From positions 62,001-126,000 of the forward strand of contig JAVTVY010037243.1 of NCBI GenBank assembly GCA_036873755.1: a stretch of DNA of 64,000 nt, in the 5' to 3' direction. Shown one piece after another: positions 7,691 through 17,700 of the stretch. The translations under genes and the position numbers were made by a program. Within the stretch, counting starts at the first letter, position 1. Each line of letters starts with the position of its first letter. The DNA is from Hanleya hanleyi (lineage: Eukaryota > Mollusca > Polyplacophora > Lepidopleurida > Hanleyidae). Below the pieces are notes generated by a model. That model made no database searches, was not told the origin of the DNA, and saw only the letters and a list, made by a program, of their open reading frames with translations.

Positions 7691-8793
7691 AAGCCAAAAT
7701 AACGAAGATGGACGGGACGAACATAGACGATGATGCGGTAGTAGCCCCGGTGAATCTTTGGCTGCACTCCTTGTTCCAACAGGTGGATATAGGTCTGAAC
7801 GATAAACTCATCAGTACGTCCACCAATACGTACCCGTACCGAGCCTACATGGAAACGCTGTTGTCGTACGGTAAAGATGCCAAAAAAACACACTTACAAT
7901 CTCAGCTGTACTTCAGGGATACACCCGGAACCATGAACAGCGTACTGGGTGCCAATACTGGGTTCAGAGAGCGCAAAAACATGGCAGAAAAAAGCAAGTC
8001 CATCGATATGATGGGACGACTGCACGCCGATCTGTTCATGCAAGACCGCTACATGATGAACGGTGTAGCCATTAAGATCAAGTTGATCCGGTCCATACCC
8101 GCGTTCGCCTTAATGGGTAGTGGAACCGGGGGTGCCCAATACAACATCATCATTGAAGATGCAGCCCTGTTTGTGCGTACGGTAGATTTGCAACAGGGCG
8201 TATTGCTGAGTCACATGCAAGCCTTAGCGAAAAAACCAGCCCAGTACCCCATCCGACGCGTACAGATCAAGGTGTTCTCTGTGCCAGCAGGTACGATGAT
8301 GGCCAACAGAGAAAATTTATTTCTAGGGGATCTGCCTAAACGTCTTACCCTGGCGTGTGTGAGCAACACCGCATTCAATGGAGTGTTGACTGAGAATCCG
8401 TTCTACTTTGAGCATTTCAACATCAACTTTGTGGCACTGCACGTGGCCGGTCATCAAATTCCAGCCCGTCCATTACAACCGGACTTTACTAAGGAAAACT
8501 ATGTGCGGTCCTACCTGAACCTGTTTACAGCCACAGGACAAAACAACCAGGACGAAGGCAATACCATCAGTCGAGCCGACTTTATCAAGGGGTACACATT
8601 GTTCGCCTTCGACCTCACCCCCACCTTGGAACACGATCATCAACTGGCTTTGCTGAAGAAAGGAAACCTACGGTTGGAACTCCGTTTCTCCACTGCTCTA
8701 CTCAACACCATTAACGTGATTTGCTACGCCGAGTTTGATAACGTCATCAGCGTGGATCACCAAAGAAACGTGCTGTGTGACTTCGCCACCTAA
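7672..8793 (+). pseudogene. Major capsid protein (double jelly-roll), N-terminally truncated
   Basis: From YLYVKAK onward this matches the element 2 capsid protein throughout (LWLHS, NTYPYRAY, SYGKDAKKT, PIRRVQIKVFSVPAG, NLFLGDLPKRL, FTATGQNNQDEGN, DLTPTLE). About the first 65 residues are missing because the deletion junction falls at about 7671. No ATG occurs at the junction; the first in-frame ATG is at 7708. The family is the Polinton hexon-like double jelly-roll capsid protein. The remaining frame is intact to the TAA at 8791, which suggests the deletion is recent. Confidence 0.9.
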
Positions 8794-8794
8794 C

Positions 8795-9271
8795 ATGAAT
8801 ACAGAGCAACTGATCAGCATACTCCAGCGAGATGCGAAAATCCCCTTTCGAGGTGTGTTTCCACGCAATGTGTTTCCCACCCACTCCACTACCCCAGCAG
8901 CCTACATTCTGAATACAGATACGAGGAGTCGACCCGGTGAACATTGGGTAGCTGTGTACGTGGACACCCAAGGCCAAGGCGAATACTTTGATTCCTACGG
9001 ACTTGCACCCCTCCATGCCGATTTAGTGAAATTCATGGACGTCTCGACTACAGAGTGGCGTTGGAATACGCAAAGATTACAAGGACCCTTGAGTAGTGTG
9101 TGCGGACAGTACTGTGTGTTTTATCTCACTCACCGGAGTAGAGGACATTCTATGCAAACGATCATAAATAAATTTGATGATTATTGTCAAGCCGAAGACC
9201 GTGATGTCCTGGCCTATGACTGGACGGCCTCTCGGTTTAATGTGCATGCTCCATTTCTCTGGTTAACTTAA
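8795..9271 (+). CDS. Adenain-like cysteine protease (maturation protease, 158 aa)
   Basis: Ulp1/adenain-type fold: GEHWVAVYV (catalytic H), a YFDSYGL acidic residue, and SSVCGQYCVFYL with the Gln/Cys region of the active site. About 160 residues fits the family. In Polintons this enzyme is the predicted capsid-maturation protease. The ATG at 8795 directly follows the capsid stop (TAACATG), so the two genes are tightly coupled and probably share a transcript. A poly(A) signal follows at 9338. The reading frame is intact. Confidence 0.9.
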   Translation: MNTEQLISILQRDAKIPFRGVFPRNVFPTHSTTPAAYILNTDTRSRPGEHWVAVYVDTQGQGEYFDSYGLAPLHADLVKFMDVSTTEWRWNTQRLQGPLSSVCGQYCVFYLTHRSRGHSMQTIINKFDDYCQAEDRDVLAYDWTASRFNVHAPFLWLT

Positions 9272-9337
9272 AAAAATGCACTGCGCGCAGTACTTTTGTT
9301 TTATAACCTTTGTTGTTCTCACGTTTCATTGATGTTG

Positions 9338-9343
9338 AATAAA
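9338..9343 (+). terminator. AATAAA after the capsid-protease unit, with shared 3' UTR motif
   Basis: GTTGTTCTCACGTT at about 9310 is followed by TGAATAAA. The protease gene of element 2 has the same GTTGTTCTCACGTT followed by TGAATAAA on the minus strand (21550-21527). Confidence 0.65.
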
Positions 9344-9400
9344 TTCATGAAGAAAAAACACAAAAAATTATGGTTTTTTTTCACTCTTTTTTCTCTTTAT

Positions 9401-9727
9401 GTAAGTCAACAAGAAGGATATATACAAATAGAATACAGGTGGTATGTATACATAGAGAATAAATAGTAGTAGTATGTATATATACAAGGGAGTACAAAAA
9501 ATTCTGTCAGGAGTAGGATTCGAACCTACGCGGGCAATCGCCCACCGGCACTTACGCACCGGCGCCTTAGACCACTCGGCCATCCTGACTTTTACAGTTT
9601 TTTAATAAGTCAACAAGCAGGAGTTACTTACACACTATACAAATAGAATACAGGTGGTATGTACACATAGAGAATAGTAGTAGTAGTAGTGGTATGTATA
9701 TACAAGGAGGGTACGAAAAAATTCTGT
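9401..9727. repeat. ~110-bp direct repeats flanking the tRNA gene
   Basis: About 9401-9509 and 9606-9727 share GTCAACAAG, CAAATAGAATACAGGTGGTA, TAGTAGTAGTA and AAAAATTCTGT. The tRNA gene occupies the interval between them. Each copy supplies a T-run (minus strand) downstream of whatever precedes it. This looks like a duplication that included, or was created by acquisition of, the tRNA. Confidence 0.7.
9506..9589 (-). tRNA. Class II tRNA gene (Leu/Ser type), apparent anticodon TAA, 8-nt anticodon loop
   Basis: The 84-nt gene has acceptor stem GTCAGGA/TCCTGAC, A-box TGGCCGAGTGG, D-stem GCC/GGC, B-box GGTTCGAATCC with T-stem GTAGG/CCTAC, and a long variable arm GGGCGATTGCCC, so it is class II. 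A discriminator A and a T6 pol III terminator (9501-9496) follow at once. The anticodon stem CCGGT/GCCGG closes an eight-base loop GCGTAAGT; the best anticodon reading is TAA (Leu), with G instead of T at the position before it. GTA would give Tyr but does not fit class II. The acceptor and D-arm match animal tRNA-Leu most closely. It may be functional, altered for decoding, or a pseudogene. Confidence 0.72.
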
Positions 9728-9748
9728 GAGCAGTTAACAGTGTTCAAA

Positions 9749-12700
9749 TCACAAGTCCAAGTAAGTAGTGCTGACACCATCGGCCATAACTTTCCGTTTC
9801 GGATAAAAGAAAGTAAAAGCATCTCGTTGCTGGATGTACGTTCGCATCTGATGGTCCACCACGCGAAATCCTCGGTTAGTGCCACTGGCACTGGCCTGGC
9901 TTTGCAGCACGTTCAAGTACAAGGCTTTGTCGATGTTGGGATCGCGCCGGTTCACTCCTTTGCAGCTAAACTTATTTTCGTCTCCCCCGTAACAGTAATA
10001 CGTCTTGGAGGAGAGCGCAATCATAGCATCCCCACTCCACTCCAGCTTGAAGAGCCCGGGCGTACGCTTATCATACTGATAATGGTCACGTCGCGGTAAC
10101 CACTGGTCCCGTTCCATCTCATACTGGTCCCGTAACTCTGGTTTCACCAGGGACTCCCAATCCGCATTAGAGACGGCCATGTAGGCCGAGTCCGTATCCA
10201 TTTCCATGAGTTGCCAGTCTGATGCATTAAAATAGACACCCATAAAGTCATATAGAAACTGCAGCATGCGCAGCTTGGCCACCTGGTATACCATACATCC
10301 AATCTGCAGGGGTAAGTTGTAACGGATAGTCTTCTTGGCTGAAGTGATTTCATACGTGTCGTCATCGATGACCTCCACCGACCGAAAGAGAGGAGAATTC
10401 ACCTTTTTGCGCGCTTGAGTAGTATTGCAAATGTTCACGTTCACGTGCTTATCCTGGTTGGTTACCGTTTTGCCATAATAGCCATTGCCCGTCAATTTCC
10501 ACGATTCACCGATGATGGCCTTACTGGGGTCTTGGTCGCCTTGACGACGGGCACACGTAACAATGTCGGCATTCTCCGCAAAACAGGCGTGAGGTACGTA
10601 CTGTATGACTTGGTATATTTTCGTAATCTCCAGACCGTGGCTCATGTACCACTGCAGCAGCGGAGTGCCCAGCAAGATTTTCTCTGCCCACATACTACCA
10701 ATTAACATGCGTCTAGGTTGGGGTAAACACTCGTGTTGATCTGCGTAGGCCCCCATGGTGTCCCCAATATCATCTCGACCCACCAGCGTGTTCTTAAAGA
10801 TGGGTGGGCACTGGGCGAAGAGAGGTTTGAGAGTGTCGGGAACATGCAAATCACATTCGACAAAGCCGTACAGGTCCCCCGAACGAATGGCGTCGAACAT
10901 CTGGGGTAGACTCAGCAGTCGGCGACGACTCAACGGATACTCGCGCTCTTTTAAGAAACGCCGTAAATGAGGCAGGGCCTGGCACATGGTGTGAAATTCA
11001 CACTCCCACATTTCAATCAGATGGTAACCTCTCTCTTTCACATAATCCGCGTTCTCCACCACTTCTTTCCGTAATTCCTCACCTGTTTTCCCACGTCGGT
11101 CGTTGAAACGCCCAGCACTAAAATGGCATTCGTGGCCGTGCCAATAGCAACCGTAAAATTGGAATACAGTGGGTGTGTTATTCACCAGGGCAAACCCATC
11201 GACGGGGAGGCGACGATCGCCTATGCGCTTCTCTGTGGCGTTGGTCTGGTGTCGTATAGTAATTCCCCGTCGATAGGCTTCCCAATCTATCCACTGGTCG
11301 GCAAGATGTTTGTAAGAAGCGCGTTGGGGAGTAAAATGCCGATCTTCGGCCAACCAACGCGTATAATCCCCACTGGGCATGGGTTGGGCGAGTGACCACA
11401 GGTACAACGCATTAGCATCAAAGCCAATGATTTTGGCACAAGGTTTTCCACCGGGCAGAGTAGTGACGTCCTTCTCGTGATAACGGTGGAATATAAGACT
11501 CGGACCACCCACAATATTCTCCTTTAAACACTCATGCATGTCCGCATCTTTCTGCTGTATCAACGAAAAGTACGTAGGACACGCTTGAAAAAGATGGCGA
11601 AGCGCCACACCCGGTAAACTCAAACACTCCTTGAAGATGTCCACATGCATCTCACGACGAAACAGTTGAACCATTTTCTCAGCCGCTTCCAGGAAAGGAA
11701 CCACATCCAGGTTATTATACCATATGAGGAAATCTCGCATTGTCTCCATGTGTTGGTCGTTCCATACCTGCTCTAGTTCACGGTACGCGTCTTCCGGACA
11801 TTCCACTTGCTTCAAATCGTCAAAGAAGGCATTCCGCGGTGGCAACTGTGTTTCCTCCAAACGGTGGAGCGTCGATATATACGTGTAAGGGAACCTGCCT
11901 TTCGTTTGTGCACAGTCATACGCCTTCACCCACTGATCATAACTATAATTAGGCGCTAGGTAGTTCCGTACATCCAGGAAACGGAGTGATGTGGTAGTCA
12001 GGGCCATATGATTATTGATCTTCTTGATGACGGACTTGATGGTATTCGCCTGGGCCAAGTAAGGGTAGAGAAATTCCTTGACCATGTTCAAATCATAGCG
12101 CCCCGAGTTGAACCCCAGCACGGGTAACTGGCCTAGGTATTGTAAGAAGCGGGCTTTCAATTTCTCCGCATACGGTTTGGGTAAAGGCACATCCTGCAAC
12201 TGCATGGGCTCCGACCCCGACTCCGACTCCGACTCCGACTCTTCATCATCACTAAACGCTACACCCGGTATAGGAATCCGATCGTCCAGTTGGTCCAGTA
12301 TGTCCTGGAACTTGCACACCAACAATTCCGTACTGGCCGCACTGACTTCCTCTAAATACCCCATCATGCGGGAGATTAACTCATGGGAATCTCCGGTAGA
12401 CACGAAACAGATGGGTACAGCGTCATAGCCAGGTACGTTGCTGGAAATGCTCACACTGAGGGGAATATGGCGCTGCGTCCACTGTGTTTTCGCTGAAAAC
12501 AAGTCCATGGGCTCCAACAAGGCCTCAAAATCATAACACGCCCGGTAGGGAAAATAACGGTCCGCCTCCGGTATGATGAGACCCTCATCGGCCAGTTCCT
12601 CGAAAATAGTAGGCGTATTATGATACACACCACCAGGATATACTCGCTTCACAGCGTTCGTACAACTCTTCTCGTGTCGATGTAAGTTGGAGGTACGGTG

Positions 12701-13648
12701 AAACACCCGATGGCATTGGGCGCAACTGTAAGACTCAGCGTACTGGCTCATATTGTAGATCAACGAAAAATGACTCACGCCATTGTAGTCGAACACATTC
12801 ACTTTCATGGTAGAAGCGTACCGTTCTGTGGAACGACGAACCAATTCAGCCACCAATGTATCGTCGTCCTCCCGTTGTAATCGGTATACAAAGATATTGA
12901 TGTTGAACAGGGTTTCCACGTCATCCAAATTCTTGAAAGGAACTCCACGGAAGTGCCGCTCATCCATGTCTTGCTGCTCTAAGTACTGTTCCCAATAGTG
13001 ATTGGCCACTTTGTCACAACTCTTGGGGTCACACTCGTCCACATGTACGGCCAAACACCGAAACAAACATTTCCGATCTTTGTAGGGCCCATTCGTCCCG
13101 CACGTTAATGCATACAGTCCGTATCGATGAAGCAGCCAAGGAGGAAGTAGTACAGGAGCACCGATAGGATGATTTCTCATTTTCGTGACGAAAAATGTGA
13201 CGTTGGTCACCATTTCCACAAACCATTGGGTATTGGGGCGTTGCAACCGGGCCCATTCCAACGGATCCAACGTAGTCAATTGTTCGAGCAGTGGCTCCAG
13301 GGAATTCTCTTCCGTCACCGTGAACGGCTGGTCAAACACATAGGTATTATTACTGGGATAATAATACCGCAGCTGGTCCGTCTCCTTGTGCCGTAAAATA
13401 TACCCGAATGTCATATTCAACTTGAACGCTGTCACCTGGTCTCTGAATATGCTCTCAGCGTAAGTAGACAAATACGTGAGGTCTTCCAGTCGAAAGTTAT
13501 ACAAATCCAATAGACGACGGTCACGGTGAAAACAATGGCGTATGGTAGCCCAGTGTCGTTGATAAAGCTGCCTCACACGCTCATCTTCAGGCAAAACTTC
13601 TACCGGAGGAGCTGCTGGGTCAAAGGGAAAATCTTCTCCACGTGTCAT
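9749..13648 (-). CDS. Protein-primed family B DNA polymerase (Polinton PolB, 1,299 aa)
   Basis: Intact frame with all expected motifs: exonuclease YDFEALLEP (about residue 371), GFNSGRYDLNM (about 513) and KGRFPY; polymerase DANALYLW (motif A, about 739), KLTGNGYYGK (motif B, about 1050), MEMDTDSAY (motif C, about 1147) and SSKTYY. The N-terminal third carries KCLFRCL (about 193) and VSHFSLI (about 291), resembling the Cys and His boxes of an OTU-like peptidase, followed by a C2H2 finger CAQCHRVFHRTSNLHRHEKSC with its start at about residue 304. A (SE)n linker lies near residue 470. ATG 13648 is chosen because the further upstream frame has no ATG. It would replicate the element from a terminal protein primer. 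The right TIR lies directly upstream and must hold its promoter. Confidence 0.95.
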   Translation of the reverse strand: MTRGEDFPFDPAAPPVEVLPEDERVRQLYQRHWATIRHCFHRDRRLLDLYNFRLEDLTYLSTYAESIFRDQVTAFKLNMTFGYILRHKETDQLRYYYPSNNTYVFDQPFTVTEENSLEPLLEQLTTLDPLEWARLQRPNTQWFVEMVTNVTFFVTKMRNHPIGAPVLLPPWLLHRYGLYALTCGTNGPYKDRKCLFRCLAVHVDECDPKSCDKVANHYWEQYLEQQDMDERHFRGVPFKNLDDVETLFNINIFVYRLQREDDDTLVAELVRRSTERYASTMKVNVFDYNGVSHFSLIYNMSQYAESYSCAQCHRVFHRTSNLHRHEKSCTNAVKRVYPGGVYHNTPTIFEELADEGLIIPEADRYFPYRACYDFEALLEPMDLFSAKTQWTQRHIPLSVSISSNVPGYDAVPICFVSTGDSHELISRMMGYLEEVSAASTELLVCKFQDILDQLDDRIPIPGVAFSDDEESESESESGSEPMQLQDVPLPKPYAEKLKARFLQYLGQLPVLGFNSGRYDLNMVKEFLYPYLAQANTIKSVIKKINNHMALTTTSLRFLDVRNYLAPNYSYDQWVKAYDCAQTKGRFPYTYISTLHRLEETQLPPRNAFFDDLKQVECPEDAYRELEQVWNDQHMETMRDFLIWYNNLDVVPFLEAAEKMVQLFRREMHVDIFKECLSLPGVALRHLFQACPTYFSLIQQKDADMHECLKENIVGGPSLIFHRYHEKDVTTLPGGKPCAKIIGFDANALYLWSLAQPMPSGDYTRWLAEDRHFTPQRASYKHLADQWIDWEAYRRGITIRHQTNATEKRIGDRRLPVDGFALVNNTPTVFQFYGCYWHGHECHFSAGRFNDRRGKTGEELRKEVVENADYVKERGYHLIEMWECEFHTMCQALPHLRRFLKEREYPLSRRRLLSLPQMFDAIRSGDLYGFVECDLHVPDTLKPLFAQCPPIFKNTLVGRDDIGDTMGAYADQHECLPQPRRMLIGSMWAEKILLGTPLLQWYMSHGLEITKIYQVIQYVPHACFAENADIVTCARRQGDQDPSKAIIGESWKLTGNGYYGKTVTNQDKHVNVNICNTTQARKKVNSPLFRSVEVIDDDTYEITSAKKTIRYNLPLQIGCMVYQVAKLRMLQFLYDFMGVYFNASDWQLMEMDTDSAYMAVSNADWESLVKPELRDQYEMERDQWLPRRDHYQYDKRTPGLFKLEWSGDAMIALSSKTYYCYGGDENKFSCKGVNRRDPNIDKALYLNVLQSQASASGTNRGFRVVDHQMRTYIQQRDAFTFFYPKRKVMADGVSTTYLDL

Positions 13649-13659
13649 GCTTCCAAACA

Positions 13660-14334
13660 CACGGGTCAGGCTGGCTGGCTAAAGGTCAGGCAGGAACTGG
13701 TCAGGCAGGCTGGCTGGTTAGAGGTGAGGCAGGAACTGGTCAGGCAGGAGCTGGAGCTGGTCAGGCAGGCAGGAGCTGGACAGGCAGGCAGGCAGGCAGG
13801 CACACAAGTCAGGTCAGTGAAAAAACGCCCCAAAGTAGTCCAATGAATATAACCCATTCACTAAAAATCACCTACTTTTATACCTTTTTCATCCCATTAC
13901 CGAACATGCCCGAACCACCACCGCCATCTTGGTTTACAACAGGGCCGACACCCGCCATCTTGCTTTACAACAGGGCCGACCCAACGCCATCTTGCTTTAC
14001 AACATGGCCAACCATTCCCGAACAGTACCGAACATCCCCGAACCACGCCGCCATCTTGCTTTACAACATGGCCGACACCCGCCATCTTGCTTTACAACAT
14101 GGCCGACACCCGCCATCTTGCTTTACAACATGGCCGACAGCCACCATCTTGCTTTACAACATGGCCGACAACCCGAACACGCCCGAACATGCACGAACAT
14201 GCACGAACATGCACGAACCACGCCGCCATCTTGCTTTACAACATGGCCGACCCATTTGACCTCAATGACCCCAGTTGTGACGTCATAGTTACATCCGGGT
14301 AAAATAATACTCAGGCTGCTCAATTACTACTACT
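13660..14334. repeat. Right terminal inverted repeat of element 1
   Basis: Reverse complement of the left arm: CAGG/CTGG-rich repeats (about 13664-13805), the AAAAATCACCTACTTTTATA spacer, the YY1-type array, then CCAGTTGTGACGTCATAG and the ACTACTACT tip. It is about 340 bp shorter than the left arm. Confidence 0.88.
13920..14250 (-). repeat. 8-copy YY1-type array, right TIR
   Basis: Eight units of the same CTTGCTTTACAACATGGCC type (GCCATCTTG on the plus strand), against 14 in the left arm. Spacers in the last units, with repeated GAACATGCACGAACATGCAC, match the outermost left units. Confidence 0.85.
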
Positions 14335-14340
14335 GTCGTT
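14335..14340. repeat. Target-site duplication, right copy (GTCGTT)
   Basis: Identical to 271-276 and directly after the terminal CT of the right TIR. Confidence 0.9.
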
Positions 14341-14404
14341 GTTGTTTTTTGTCACATTTGTCCGTCTCCATTTATCGTGAGTGAGTATAAACATCCACAC
14401 ATGC

Positions 14405-14490
14405 ACCAGCTGGGCTTAAACCTGTGCCTGTCTAGTGGTGTGAGGCTAGCGGTCACCAGCGAAACGCCTTAAACCACTCGACCATTGTTA
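14405..14490 (-). pseudogene. tRNA-like (SINE or tRNA pseudogene) sequence
   Basis: On the minus strand, ATGGTCGAGTGGTTTAAGGC matches a class II tRNA A-box and D-arm, and GGTTTAAGCCC resembles a degraded B-box about 45 nt later. No acceptor-stem pairing or T-run is seen. It lies about 65 bp outside the element 1 insertion site, so it is host DNA and probably a tRNA-derived SINE head. Confidence 0.45.
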
Positions 14491-14499
14491 AGAAAGAAA

Positions 14500-14715
14500 A
14501 TTGCATCAACATTACAATGTGACGAAACGCGTTAACGCTGCATGCAGAATTAAAACGTTTGTTCACATCTCTTGCATTTTTGTCCCACTTATGACAAAAC
14601 AGTCTAATGCTCCATGCAGATTCAACGCGCTTTGTCACAACTCATGCATTTTGTCACAATTACGACAAGACAGGTTAACACTGCATGTAGAGTCTACGGG
14701 TTTTGTCGCAAACTG
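14500..14715. repeat. ~68-bp diverged tandem repeat
   Basis: Three to four copies with CATGCAGANT, TTTGTCACAA and CATTTTGTCACAATTACGAC cores; further copies occur at about 15560-15695. No coding potential is evident. Confidence 0.55.
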
Positions 14716-17700
14716 AACCTCGGATGAAGAATCATCGGAGAGGCTGTCGTGTTTTGTCGAAAAGAATGGAATGTCCTTCTTCGAATCACCAAACTCATAC
14801 GCATGTCCATCAATGCATTTGAAACTTGATATGGATATCGTTTGGAATGGCTTATTAATCTGCATGTGGGAGAGATCATCTTGAGCAAGCATCGCTTATA
14901 ACCTCTCACCCAAATATGCGTTATCAACTCGAAGTGAGTTGGAGCACCGAAAACATCTACATATGCGACAAATGAAATTGGATCCCAAAGCCCCAATATC
15001 TTCGTTGTAAATTCACTGGGTCGTGTGTGACCATAGGCGGAAATCATGTGGGTAGGCCTACCTTAGTTAGCAATGTATTGGACAAACCCTTGGACTAATT
15101 TGGAGTCCCCAAGTCATCTATGTCATTCAAGATAATTTCGAGCTGAAAGCACTGTTAGAAAAAATAATCTTTAGCGACGTGTAAAACGTCTAACTCTCCC
15201 GCGCATGCGTGTCTGACATGGAGGTAATTTGCTTCACCGGCTGTAAAATTCGTCAATATTCAGCACTATTTCAGGGTTCCAAACATGGAACCTCCCGCGT
15301 GCATATGGCATATATTTTCTAAATTATTACAAGGCATTGAAAGGCAAGATTATGGATCACATTTTTCCGAAGGATGGTCCTTTACAAAATTATCGAACAG
15401 ACATTTCGATGACTAAGGTACCTCACAGGATCTATGATCCTGTATGTAGATGACACAGGTTCGCCAGAAGATTCCATGCTCTTCTCTCTTATGTTTGATG
15501 TCCCAAATTCCTTCAAAGCTTCGCATTTGTAAATGATTCGGGTATCTTGTAGTTGATTCTGTTGTGACAGTTTGCGTTAACATGCCCCATGTCAACGCGT
15601 CAATGCGTTTTATCAAAAGTTAAGACATTATAAGATGCAGTTGCAATGCATTTTGACAGAATTTTTGCATTTTGTCACAATTACGACAAAACGACGATCG
15701 TCACATGATGATAAATGAAGATGACAAACTGCTTGAAATTGTCAAATTAGAGACGTAAAGATCCAATATCTGCCTCGTGGAAGTCAGAGAGACGGATCAG
15801 CGCCAAAAACGCCTAGCTATACACATTTTAGATCATAACAGCGCAGACAGCTTTTCTCAACGCCGATTCATTTCACATTGTATCCATCATCGACCTTCTT
15901 CAAGTGGAGACGTAACAGTGCACCATTCATGCAAACTGTATTGACAGAAAATCATTTCCATTATCTAAATTCACTGCCCATGGATAAATTAGCCATCCAA
16001 ATTCAGTCTATAATCTGTACTATTTTGCCTATTTTGTTTAGGACCTTGTTTGCCTGGTTGCGTGGAGAGGCCAAACTGCACAGAGGAGAACAAAGGCTTG
16101 TTTGTGGAAGTGAAATATTTCCAGCTCCTCGGTGTCCGCTTGCCGCTGGTTGTCTCGGATGGTTTTATGGCGCCACAACTGACCGCAGTGGCGTCACAGG
16201 CCAGCCAGCATGAATCGGAGGCACACTTCGCAAGAGCGACAACAGATTATATGGCAAGTTATGAAAACTGATTAACTCACATCCGCTGATGACAAAACTT
16301 TTGCTAACAAGTTGATCACCAGTCAGATAAAGTATCATCGTCGCGAGCACAACGACTTTCCCTGCCTATTATCTCCGGGTCTAGCTGTTAGGATTCAAGA
16401 TGCAAGAATTTTATTTAGAGTCGGTTGTCAGATTCTACAACATGATAAACATTAGCTCTAAGCGAGTTATTTTACCGACAAAACAATGTTATAACAAGGA
16501 CAATAAAAGCATAAAATATATAAGTGAAACGGTATCACAATTTCTAAAATAATTATGTACATCACAGATATAAGCTATAGATTTTACATATGATTAAATG
16601 CGATTGAAAATTAGTATTTGTAAGAACGAGATTAGATAGGATAAACATAAGTTAAGAATTTACAAGCAATTAAGTATCTGATTATACAATTTCTACAAGA
16701 GTTTACAGGCAGTTAATAAATTAAATCTGAGTATACACAATTTAAAATTAGTACATGTAAGGACTAGACTAGAAATGATAAAGAGTTGTACATAATCTAG
16801 TTGCAAAAAATAAGGCATGTATTTCAAGGTCTCATAACTATCGCGGTGGCCAATCACCATTTTCCGTTAGGCTGTCTGTGGCACGTGACTAAAATTTTCA
16901 TTCTGGACCTGAACCCTGGTGACGTATTATATCTCTTTCAATCACGTGATAAATTATGCAGTCATTCATTTGCATGACAGGTGATCACCTATCCAGAAAT
17001 CTACGGTAGCATCGCTTATGTAACACGAAACTAATTAAGGGGAATCCGGACATGAGAGATTTTGACATTTTTGGTCAGGTTGAAATTTTTAAAAAGGCAC
17101 TAAATTATCTAGGGCAAATTATATCATCTCAGAAAGATAGAAAACACAACTAAACACAAGAAAATATGATTATTTCTTTGAACTAACTCGAAAAAATGAC
17201 TTTGTGGTGGAAAATTGACCAAAAATGTAGTGGATTTCTTGAAGTAAAATTTGAGAATTGAAGAAATGTAGTGACTGTTTAACTCACGAATAAAGTTGAA
17301 TCATCTCTTCGTTAAGGTCAAACAGAATGACCTAATTGAACTTTTGGGGAAATAGAATGCTACACGTGGTCAAACCAACTGAATTCTTCAGGAAAATGAC
17401 GATTCACATTTCTTCCTGCTCAGGTGGACCTCTTCCGGCCTCGATGCATTAACCCTTCACACAAAACTGAACACCTGTCAATCAAAGTCCATCTGAATGA
17501 GACAGTCATTCAACATGTTGTTGTTGTTTTGTGTTGTTGTTGTTGTTGGCACGTGTTCAGGAGGGTTAATGGCATTGAGGTAGCGAGTTTATGTTCACCC
17601 ATTCTCATCGACAAACGCTTCCAGAACATGCGATCGGAATGCACAACCATTCAGGTGTGAGGGCTACTCACCAAAATTCACTGTACTACCATCTTTGTTG

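Larger units (their letters stand above)
277..14334. mobile_element. Polinton/Maverick (adintovirus-like) element 1, internally deleted
   Basis: This is a 14,058-bp element with inverted termini starting AG and ending CT, flanked by a perfect 6-bp duplication. Hallmark genes present are protein-primed family B polymerase, rve integrase (truncated), major capsid protein (truncated) and adenain-like protease. Packaging ATPase, penton and PX are missing; a deletion at about 7671 joins the integrase to the capsid gene. Accessory genes are a CARD/PC4-like fusion, two RING proteins and a PC4-like protein. A tRNA gene sits between the protease and polymerase genes. The perfect target duplication suggests a fairly recent insertion. 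It cannot make particles from its own genes as they stand. Confidence 0.93.

Noticed and set aside
9368..9583. Minus-strand frame with MAEWSKAPVRKC start
   Set aside because: It is the tRNA gene read as protein, a common artefact.
13642..14323. Matching frames across the right TIR and the CAGG-rich repeats
   Set aside because: Same repeat artefact, in the other arm.
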